This document shows positions 1 through 5,627 of a DNA stretch of 11,383 bases, piece by piece. The notes under the pieces were generated by a model. The model was not told the DNA's origin. It did no database searches and worked only from the letters and a program-made list of their open reading frames with translations. Numbering within the stretch: position 1 is the stretch's first letter; each line of letters begins with the position of its first letter. The position numbers and the translations under genes are program-made. The stretch spans positions 1 through 11,383 of the forward strand of contig JAGXHD010000231.1 in the NCBI GenBank assembly GCA_024636395.1, in the 5' to 3' direction. This DNA is from Sulfitobacter sp. (GTDB lineage Bacteria > Pseudomonadota > Alphaproteobacteria > Rhodobacterales > Rhodobacteraceae).

Positions 1-518
1 GTCCCACGCTCGACGTAAACGGCATGTGGGGCGGATATACCGGGGCAGGCTCCAAGACCGTGATCCCCAACGAGGCTTTCGCCAAACTCACCATGCGCCT
101 TGTTCCGGGGCAGGATCCGCGGCACGCCAAACAGGCGGTAATCGACCATCTACGCGTGCATCTGCCGGCCTATGCCACGCTCGAGACCTACGCGGACCGG
201 GGGGAGGGCGGCGCCTATGCCGTGCCGCCGGACCATCCGCTGCTTGCCGCTGCGGTCGCGGCGCTGGAACAGACAAGCGGTCAGGTGCCGCTCAAGGTCC
301 GCATAGGGGCCTCGCTGCCGCTCACAGGGATCGTGCAGCAGATATTGGGCATCGATACGGTGATGTTTTCGTTTGCAGTCGCGGATGAGAACTTTCATGC
401 GCCCAATGAGTTCTTCCGCCTGTCGTCGATCACCGACGGGCTAGCGGCATGGACGCAGATCCTGCGCCAGATCGCCGACATCGCGCCCGAGGCTTTCGCG
501 CCCTACCGACGCAGGTGA
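1..518 (+). CDS. M20-family metallopeptidase, C-terminal part (5' end outside window)
   Basis: This is the C-terminal ~172 residues of a zinc-dependent M20 (ArgE/DapE/carboxypeptidase G2-like) peptidase, with the reading frame open from base 3. The early part (WGGYTGAGSKTVIPNEA, then an RLVPGQDP segment) resembles the end of the M20 lid/dimerisation domain. Near the C-terminus the segment ENFHAPNEFFR carries the conserved HAPNE motif, whose histidine is a metal ligand in this family. The catalytic Asp/Glu residues and first metal ligands would lie upstream of the window. Substrates in the family are dipeptides, N-acyl amino acids or related amides; nothing here fixes which. The downstream transporter begins within a few bases of the stop, so the two are probably co-transcribed. 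Family assignment is firm; specificity is unknown. Confidence 0.88.
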   Translation, partial: PTLDVNGMWGGYTGAGSKTVIPNEAFAKLTMRLVPGQDPRHAKQAVIDHLRVHLPAYATLETYADRGEGGAYAVPPDHPLLAAAVAALEQTSGQVPLKVRIGASLPLTGIVQQILGIDTVMFSFAVADENFHAPNEFFRLSSITDGLAAWTQILRQIADIAPEAFAPYRRR

Positions 519-520
519 AG
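513..520 (+). promoter_or_regulatory. Ribosome-binding site embedded in the peptidase stop codon
   Basis: The sequence AGGTGAAG lies 3-5 bases before a GTG at 524 and contains the peptidase TGA stop (516-518). It supports GTG 524 as the transporter start, over the longer reading frame that opens at ATG 449 inside the peptidase. Termination and initiation would be coupled. Confidence 0.55.
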
Positions 521-523
521 GCT

Positions 524-1414
524 GTGATACAGGCGGAGACGCGGACCAACAATCCCTACGGGGCGGCCCTGCTTATCGCCGCAGCTGGGATCTTTACCGC
601 TGATGTGACCGTCCTGCGATACCTCAGCCCGGAGGTGCCATTTGCTCTCATCATCTTTGCCCGCGCGCTGAGCCAACTCGTCATCGTGGCGCTCTGGATC
701 GCGGTGCGAAATCCCGCGCTATACCACTCTGCGCGGTGGCCAAGGCTCGTCTTGCGGGGTGTCACGAGCCTTGTGTGCTGGTGGCTCTATTACGCCAGTT
801 TCCAGACGCTCGAGCTGGGACTGGCCTCTACGCTTACCTTCACGTCCTCGCTCTTCGTGGTCGCCTTGGCACCCGCAATATTGGGCGAGCGGATCGGGGC
901 AAAGCGCGCGGTGACTACAATAGCAGGCTTCATCGGCGTCGCGATTGCGAGCGGCGTGAGCGATTTTACGGTCGCGCCGGGGGTGCTGCTCGGGCTTGGC
1001 TCCGCGTTTGCCGCTGCGATCCTGATTTTCCAGAACCGCGTGCTGGCCCGGACCGAGCATACCGCGACGATCATGTTCTGGATCGGGCTGGTCGCGACCC
1101 TCGGGACGCTTCCGGGGGCAGTGGCAGGGTGGACCGCGCTCACGGTATCCGATGCGCTGCTGCTGGCGGCTGCAGGAACGCTGGGCACGGTCGGGATGCT
1201 GTTCACGGTCGAGGCCTACCGCTTCGGCGAGGTTTCTGCGCTCGCCACGTTTCCTTACGTGCGTATCCTTTTTGCGCTCACGGCGGGTTATTTTCTCTTC
1301 GGAGAAACAGCGTCCCTGCGCGAAGTGCTGGGGGCAGGGCTCATCGTGATTTGCGGGCTTGCCGCCCATGAGCGCCGCAGCGATCCACGGCCTTTCGGCA
1401 GAAAGTCGCTATAA
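524..1414 (+). CDS. EamA/DMT-superfamily permease
   Basis: This is a 296-residue integral membrane protein of the drug/metabolite transporter superfamily, the usual size for a two-EamA-repeat, ten-helix member. Hydrophobic stretches alternate with short polar loops throughout. The first repeat ends with a LGERIGAKR loop near the middle of the protein, and the second shows the matching signature ending FLFGETASLREVLGAGLIV. These two E-containing loops are typical of EamA halves. Members commonly export amino acids, metabolites or S-adenosylmethionine-like compounds, or import small solutes; the substrate cannot be read from the sequence. GTG 524 is chosen as the start because of its ribosome-binding site and because the extension to ATG 449 is arginine-rich and lies inside the peptidase gene. 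Position behind the peptidase suggests, by inference only, export or uptake of its product. Confidence 0.85.
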   Translation: MIQAETRTNNPYGAALLIAAAGIFTADVTVLRYLSPEVPFALIIFARALSQLVIVALWIAVRNPALYHSARWPRLVLRGVTSLVCWWLYYASFQTLELGLASTLTFTSSLFVVALAPAILGERIGAKRAVTTIAGFIGVAIASGVSDFTVAPGVLLGLGSAFAAAILIFQNRVLARTEHTATIMFWIGLVATLGTLPGAVAGWTALTVSDALLLAAAGTLGTVGMLFTVEAYRFGEVSALATFPYVRILFALTAGYFLFGETASLREVLGAGLIVICGLAAHERRSDPRPFGRKSL

Positions 1415-1460
1415 TCTGCAGACTGCGGCACACTCGCAGGTTGTCGTAGTTCCAAAACCG

Positions 1461-1489
1461 TTGCACGATGTTCACATGCGTATTTCTAT
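1461..1489 (+). promoter_or_regulatory. Possible promoter for the GMC oxidoreductase
   Basis: A TTGCAC box (1461-1466) is followed after 17 bases by TTCTAT (1484-1489), a weak -10 match. The pair overlaps the palindrome at 1479-1500, as a regulated promoter would. A perfect TATAAT also occurs at 1410-1415 but has no acceptable -35 at the right distance. Confidence 0.25.
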
Positions 1490-1500
1490 TGTGGAATACG
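1479..1500. promoter_or_regulatory. Operator-like imperfect palindrome upstream of the GMC oxidoreductase
   Basis: The arms CGTATTTC and GGAATACG flank a 6-base centre (TATTGT), with 7 of 8 positions complementary. The palindrome sits 65 bases before the ATG of the oxidoreductase gene and overlaps the only AT-rich part of this intergenic gap. It looks like the binding site of a dimeric repressor or activator. No regulator gene is present in the window, so its owner is unknown. Confidence 0.4.
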
Positions 1501-1564
1501 GATTTAGGGCGCGCGCATCTGCGGGAGTGGGGTGTGGGCGCTGACCTTGGGAGGGGTTGAATTT

Positions 1565-3400
1565 ATGTCGGATACATATGATTTCATAATCGTCGGCGGC
1601 GGATCGGCGGGTGCGGTGATCGCCACGCGTCTGAGCGAGGACACAGGTTGCCGCGTGGCACTTGTGGAGGCGGGAGGGCCGCCACCAGACCACGAGATGA
1701 TGCCCGCCGCAGTGGCAGGCTTGCAGCTCGATCCACAAACCGACTGGATGTATACCGCCGATCCGGGCAACGCGGGGCTTGGGCTGCGCGATAATCTGAT
1801 GCCCGTGCCGCGCGGTAAAATGCTGGGCGGCTCGTCAGGGCTCAATTATATGGCCTACGTGCGCGGCCATCCGGGCGATTTCGATCATTGGGAGGCGCAG
1901 GGGGCCACGGGCTGGAGCTATAGTGATGTGCTGCCCTATTTCATCAAGAGCGAGGATCTGACGCCGAGCAACGAGATCTCCGTGGACAGCGAAGCGCACG
2001 GCAAGGGCGGCCCGCTGGGCGTCTCCGTCCGCTCGCCGGTGATCTCGGCATCGCGCGATTTCGTCAAGGCTGCGGACAGCACCGGTATTCCACAGGGCGA
2101 TTACAACGGGCGCAACCGGGGCGGCCCGGCGGGCGTGTCCTCGCTGTTCCAGACGACCACGCGCAACGGCATGCGTTCGAGCACCTACCGCGCGTTTTTG
2201 CAGGGCGAAACCGAAAGCCGCAGCAACCTCACCATCATCCCGCACGCCCATGTGACGCGTGTGGTGATGTCGGGGGAGGCGGGGAGCCTGACCGCGACCG
2301 GCATCGAATATCGGGATGCGGAGGGCGCGACCCATACCATCGAGGCGTCACGGGAGGTGATCCTGAGCGCGGGCGCCGTGGGCTCCCCGCAGATCCTGAT
2401 GCTGTCGGGCATCGGGCCGCGGCGCGAGATCGAGGCAGTCGATATCGAGTGTCTGCACGAGCTTCCGGGGGTGGGTAAGAACCTCAAGGACCACTTGCAT
2501 TGCCCGCTGTTCTTTCCTGCCGCAGGCATCGGTATTCCGGTCGCCGAAGTGGGCGTATCTGCCGGACCTGACGCGCTGCGCGCGCCCGCAGGACCGTTGC
2601 CCGCCGATCCGGCGGACGATGCCAATCTGTCGCCGGAGCTTGCGGGCCTCAAGGCGGAGGCGGAGCGCCGTGTGGGCCAATGGATGGAGACCGGTGAGAG
2701 CCTCGTGTCCTCCTCGCTCTACGATGCGGTTGCCTTTTTCTCGACGGGTCTGGGCGATGCGCACAGCCACGATGCGCAGATAGGCTACGTCCCCTGCGGC
2801 TACGATGCGGGGCTTCTGGGCGACCGCTTGCGCATTGATCTGGATGCTTTCTTCGACGACCCGGCCAAAACCTTGGCACCCGATCAGGAGAATATGATCC
2901 TGCTGGCCAACCCCGTGCTGCCGCACAGTAAGGGCGAAATTGTACTGGCGAGCGCCAATCCCAAGGACGCACCGATCATCCGGATGAACTATTTCACCGA
3001 TCCGCACGATCTCAAAGTCATGGTGGCCGTGATGCGCAAGAGCCTCGATATTGCCGCAAACTGGCCCGGCGATGTGAAGCCCGGCCCGCTCAATGTGCCG
3101 CGTGCGCTGGCCAAAAAGCATGGCTACAAGGAGGGCGAACGGCCGAGCGATGCGCTGTTGGAGAATATGGCGTTGCATTATTCGGTCACGGTGTATCACC
3201 TGTGCTCCACCTGCCGGATCGGCGATGTGGTCGATCCCGAATTGCGCGTCAAAGGCATCGCCGGTCTGCGCGTGGCGGACGCCAGCGTGATGCCCGATAT
3301 CGTGAGCGGCAACACCAATGCCGCCTCGATCATGATCGGGGAGAAGGCGGCGGATATGATCACGGCCGAATATACGCTCAAACGCAGCGATGCAGCCTGA
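1565..3400 (+). CDS. GMC-family FAD-dependent oxidoreductase (choline/alcohol dehydrogenase-like)
   Basis: A 611-residue flavoprotein of the glucose-methanol-choline oxidoreductase family, which oxidises alcohols to aldehydes or ketones. The N-terminus has the ADP-binding Rossmann motif VGGGSAGAVIATRL (GGGSAG at 11-16) and an acidic VEAGG segment after it. GMC signature 1 (GGSSGLNYMAYVRG) begins at residue 88, and signature 2 (GAVGSPQILMLSGIG) at about 270. The C-terminal active-site block has His545 and the Asn pair 583/585 in GNTNAAS. Instead of the usual HPVGTCRMG the active-site segment reads HLCSTCRIG. The protein is 50-80 residues longer than typical choline dehydrogenases; the extra sequence is a Pro/Ala-rich region around residues 320-375. 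ATG 1565 is preferred over the in-frame GTG 1532 because GGGAGGGG lies 8 bases before it and the Rossmann fold then starts at the usual distance. It is not confidently BetA; the substrate is unknown. Confidence 0.9.
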   Translation: MSDTYDFIIVGGGSAGAVIATRLSEDTGCRVALVEAGGPPPDHEMMPAAVAGLQLDPQTDWMYTADPGNAGLGLRDNLMPVPRGKMLGGSSGLNYMAYVRGHPGDFDHWEAQGATGWSYSDVLPYFIKSEDLTPSNEISVDSEAHGKGGPLGVSVRSPVISASRDFVKAADSTGIPQGDYNGRNRGGPAGVSSLFQTTTRNGMRSSTYRAFLQGETESRSNLTIIPHAHVTRVVMSGEAGSLTATGIEYRDAEGATHTIEASREVILSAGAVGSPQILMLSGIGPRREIEAVDIECLHELPGVGKNLKDHLHCPLFFPAAGIGIPVAEVGVSAGPDALRAPAGPLPADPADDANLSPELAGLKAEAERRVGQWMETGESLVSSSLYDAVAFFSTGLGDAHSHDAQIGYVPCGYDAGLLGDRLRIDLDAFFDDPAKTLAPDQENMILLANPVLPHSKGEIVLASANPKDAPIIRMNYFTDPHDLKVMVAVMRKSLDIAANWPGDVKPGPLNVPRALAKKHGYKEGERPSDALLENMALHYSVTVYHLCSTCRIGDVVDPELRVKGIAGLRVADASVMPDIVSGNTNAASIMIGEKAADMITAEYTLKRSDAA

Positions 3401-3407
3401 GGATTCT

Positions 3408-3434
3408 ACCTTAAGTTGAGCCTTTCACCTTAAG
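3408..3434. repeat. Direct repeat ACCTTAAG, two copies 19 bases apart
   Basis: ACCTTAAG occurs at 3408-3415 and again at 3427-3434, between the oxidoreductase stop codon and its terminator. The core CTTAAG is itself palindromic. Function is unknown; the location after a stop codon makes an operator less likely. Confidence 0.35.
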
Positions 3435-3463
3435 GGTTTGGAGGCGAGAGATGAGGCTCAGAC

Positions 3464-3500
3464 GGGGCGGCGGATCAAATTGGTCCGCCGCCTCTTTTTT
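3464..3500 (+). terminator. Rho-independent terminator after the GMC oxidoreductase
   Basis: An 11-pair stem is formed by GGCGGCGGATC (3466-3476) and GGTCCGCCGCC (3482-3492) with one G-T wobble and a 5-base loop AAATT. Outer G-T and G-C pairs extend it, and a run of six T follows (3495-3500). This is a strong intrinsic terminator and separates the oxidoreductase from the osmolyte genes downstream. Confidence 0.9.
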
Positions 3501-3529
3501 GGCTGCTCACTTGGGCTTCAAAATATTAT
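3499..3529 (+). promoter_or_regulatory. Candidate promoter of the glucosylglycerate synthesis genes
   Basis: The AT-rich stretch just after the terminator contains TATTAT (3524-3529, 5 of 6 to the -10 consensus). The best -35-like box, TTGGCT at 3499-3504, is 19 bases upstream, which is longer than ideal. The two-gene unit needs a promoter between the terminator and 3609, and this is the most likely place. Confidence 0.3.
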
Positions 3530-3608
3530 GAGGCAGAGATGCTATCGGGGACGTGCCGGGTAGATATCGCGGTTGCACCGAACAGGGATTCTGCGCAAAC
3601 TTTGCAGC

Positions 3609-4391
3609 ATGAGTTCACCAATGCCCCTGCTTGTTTTTACCGATCTGGACGGCACGTTCCTATCGCACACGGATTATAGCTGGGAAGCCGCGCGGCCCGC
3701 ACTCGAGCGCCTGATTGCCATCGGCGCCGGGATCGTGATGGCGAGCAGCAAAACCGCGCCCGAGATCGAAGTGCTGCGCCAACAGACCGGCCTTGCCGGC
3801 TTTCCCGCGATTGTCGAAAACGGTGCGGGCCTTCTGGAGCCGGACGCACAGGCGGCTGTGGATCCCGCTGAATACCGCAAACTGCGCACAGCGCTGGACA
3901 GGACGCCCGCACAACTGCGCGCCCATTTCATGGGATTTGGTGATATGGATGTGGCGCGGATCGCGGACGTCACAGGGCTCGCGCCAGGCGCCGCGGCGCT
4001 TGCCGCACAGCGCGCATTCTCTGAGCCGGGTATCTGGTCCGGAACCGAAAGCGAGAAAGGGGCATTTCTTGCCGCGCTGGCGGATCAGGGGCTGAGCGCG
4101 CGCGAGGGGGGCCGTTTTCTGACGCTGTCTACTGGGCAAACGAAGGCTGACCGGATGGCGCAGATCACCGCCCGTTACACGCCGCGGCATACCGTAGCTT
4201 TGGGCGATGCGCCGAATGATGTCGAGATGCTGGAGACGGCAGACTTCGGGATCGTCATTGCCAATCCGCAGCGCAGCCCGCTCCCACCGCTGGACGGTGA
4301 AACTACGGGCCGGATCACGCGCAGCGCACGCGCGGGGCCTGACGGCTGGAACGACACACTGCTGGATCTGATAAAGCGTCTCAATTTGTGA
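3609..4391 (+). CDS. gpgP: HAD-IIB phosphatase, glucosyl(mannosyl)-3-phosphoglycerate phosphatase
   Basis: A 260-residue cytoplasmic phosphatase of the HAD superfamily, MPGP/YedP branch. It would remove phosphate from glucosyl-3-phosphoglycerate (or the mannosyl analogue) to give glucosylglycerate, the second step of the pathway started by the next gene. All four HAD motifs are visible: VFTDLDGT with nucleophile Asp12 and acid/base Asp14; MASSKT with Ser46/47; Lys179 in TKADRM; and the Mg-binding motif GDAPND at 199-204. The family phrase VENGAGL is present in the cap-proximal region. ATG 3609 or ATG 3621 could be the start; neither has a strong ribosome-binding site, and an upstream TTG (3573) gives a less family-like N-terminus. 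Such proteins are usually annotated mannosyl-3-phosphoglycerate phosphatase, but the adjacent synthase is of the glucosyl type, 15 bases downstream, so glucosyl substrate is the better inference. Confidence 0.85.
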   Translation: MSSPMPLLVFTDLDGTFLSHTDYSWEAARPALERLIAIGAGIVMASSKTAPEIEVLRQQTGLAGFPAIVENGAGLLEPDAQAAVDPAEYRKLRTALDRTPAQLRAHFMGFGDMDVARIADVTGLAPGAAALAAQRAFSEPGIWSGTESEKGAFLAALADQGLSAREGGRFLTLSTGQTKADRMAQITARYTPRHTVALGDAPNDVEMLETADFGIVIANPQRSPLPPLDGETTGRITRSARAGPDGWNDTLLDLIKRLNL

Positions 4392-4406
4392 TTAGGATAA
4401 AACGTC

Positions 4407-5627
4407 ATGGCTGATTTTCATCAAAACGGAAACATCACCACACTGCACAATCTGCGCACGCGCACCGTGGCCGAGATGACGTACGAGCTCGAGATATTCT
4501 CCCAAAGCCGGAAGATGTCGCTGATCCTGCCCTGTCTCTATTCAGAGCTGGAGACGGATGCGATGCCGCGGATCCTAGGCGAGTTGGCAAAGGTGCCTTA
4601 TCTGCACCGCATCATCATCGGCCTCGACCGTGCGGACGAGACGCAGTACCGCCATGCAAAAGAGTTTTTCAAAGGGCTGGACCAGAACCACATCGTGATC
4701 TGGAACGACAGCCCGCGGATGCTGGCGCTCGAGGCGCGTCTGGTGGAGATGGGCCTCGCACCCTCGGAGCCCGGAAAGGGCAAGAATGTCTGGACCGCGA
4801 TGGGCTATCTGATCGCCTGCGAGGACAGCGCGGTCATGGCGATCCACGATTGCGATATCGTGACCTACACCAACGAGCTTCTGGCGCGGCTGATCTATCC
4901 GGTGGCCAACACGAGTTTTCCCTATCAGGTCGCAAAAGGCTATTACGCGCGCGTGGGTCAGAACAAACTGAATGGCCGCGTCTCGCGCCTGCTGGTCAGC
5001 CCGCTTCTGATCGCGCTCAAGAAAGTCGTTGGTGACCGCGACTATATCGATTATCTGCGCAGTTTCCGCTATCCGCTGTCGGGTGAATTCGCCATGCGCA
5101 CCGCGATGCTGCCCGATCTGCGCATCCCGTCCGATTGGGGGCTGGAGATCGGTATCCTGTCGGAGGCATGGCGCAATCTTGCGCCCGGCGCGGTCTGTCA
5201 GGTGGAAATTGCTGATCAATACGATCACAAGCATCAGGATCTAAGCGAGGATGATGCCAGCGCCGGGCTCAGCCGGATGTCGACCGATATCTGCAAGGCC
5301 ATTTTCCGCAAGCTCGCCGCCGATGGCACCGTGTTCACGCCCAACGTCTTTCGCACGCTCAAGGCGACGTATTACCGCTGCGCGCTGGACATACTCGAAT
5401 CCTATTACTGCGATGCCAAGATGAACGGGCTCGCCATTGACCGGCACAAGGAAGAGCGCGGGATCGAGCTTTTTGCCGAAAACATCATGCGGGCCGGGCA
5501 GTTTTTCCTAGATAACCCAAATGAGACGCCTTTCATCCCGACTTGGAACCGGGTCCATTCCGCCGATCCGGAGTTTCTGAAGGCCTTGCACGCCGCTGCC
5601 GCAGCCGACGAGGCGGACTATTCCTAA
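4407..5627 (+). CDS. gpgS: Glucosyl-3-phosphoglycerate synthase (GT81)
   Basis: A 406-residue GT-A-fold retaining glycosyltransferase. It transfers glucose from an NDP-glucose to 3-phosphoglycerate, giving glucosyl-3-phosphoglycerate, the committed step to glucosylglycerate. The N-terminus carries the GNITTLHNL segment remembered from bacterial and archaeal GpgS proteins, followed by the nucleotide-binding start SLILPCLYSELE. The metal-binding DxD motif is Asp148-Cys-Asp150 in IHDCDIVTYTNE. A GEFAMR segment and SDWGLEIGIL further on match the acceptor-side GT81 motifs. It is unlike mannosyl-3-phosphoglycerate synthases of the GT78/GT55 type. AGGA lies 9 bases before ATG 4407, and the gap from the phosphatase stop is 15 bases, so the two form an operon. 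Its TAA overlaps the stop of the convergent phosphorylase gene. The choice of GDP- or UDP-glucose cannot be told from sequence. Confidence 0.85.
   Translation: MADFHQNGNITTLHNLRTRTVAEMTYELEIFSQSRKMSLILPCLYSELETDAMPRILGELAKVPYLHRIIIGLDRADETQYRHAKEFFKGLDQNHIVIWNDSPRMLALEARLVEMGLAPSEPGKGKNVWTAMGYLIACEDSAVMAIHDCDIVTYTNELLARLIYPVANTSFPYQVAKGYYARVGQNKLNGRVSRLLVSPLLIALKKVVGDRDYIDYLRSFRYPLSGEFAMRTAMLPDLRIPSDWGLEIGILSEAWRNLAPGAVCQVEIADQYDHKHQDLSEDDASAGLSRMSTDICKAIFRKLAADGTVFTPNVFRTLKATYYRCALDILESYYCDAKMNGLAIDRHKEERGIELFAENIMRAGQFFLDNPNETPFIPTWNRVHSADPEFLKALHAAAAADEADYS

Larger units (their letters stand above)
3451..3531 (+). other. Possible 26-codon small ORF running through the terminator
   Basis: An ATG at 3451 is preceded by GGAGGCGAGAG, a plausible ribosome-binding site, and opens a 26-codon frame (starting MRLRRGGGSNW, ending LGFKIL) that stops at TGA 3529-3531. 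The whole hairpin and T-run of the terminator lie inside it, so a full-length message would exist only on readthrough. It may be a chance frame; no family is recognised. Confidence 0.2.

Noticed and set aside
449..523. Longer N-terminus of the DMT permease from ATG 449
   Set aside because: This extension lies in another frame inside the peptidase gene, is Arg/Asp-rich, and there is a good ribosome-binding site for GTG 524.
1565..3400. Assignment as choline dehydrogenase BetA
   Set aside because: The active-site segment and length differ from BetA, and no betaine aldehyde dehydrogenase, BetI or choline transporter gene is nearby.
3609..5627. Mannosylglycerate rather than glucosylglycerate synthesis
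   Set aside because: The phosphatase family covers both, but the synthase has GT81 features (ITTLHNL, HDCDI) and not those of the known mannosyl-3-phosphoglycerate synthases.
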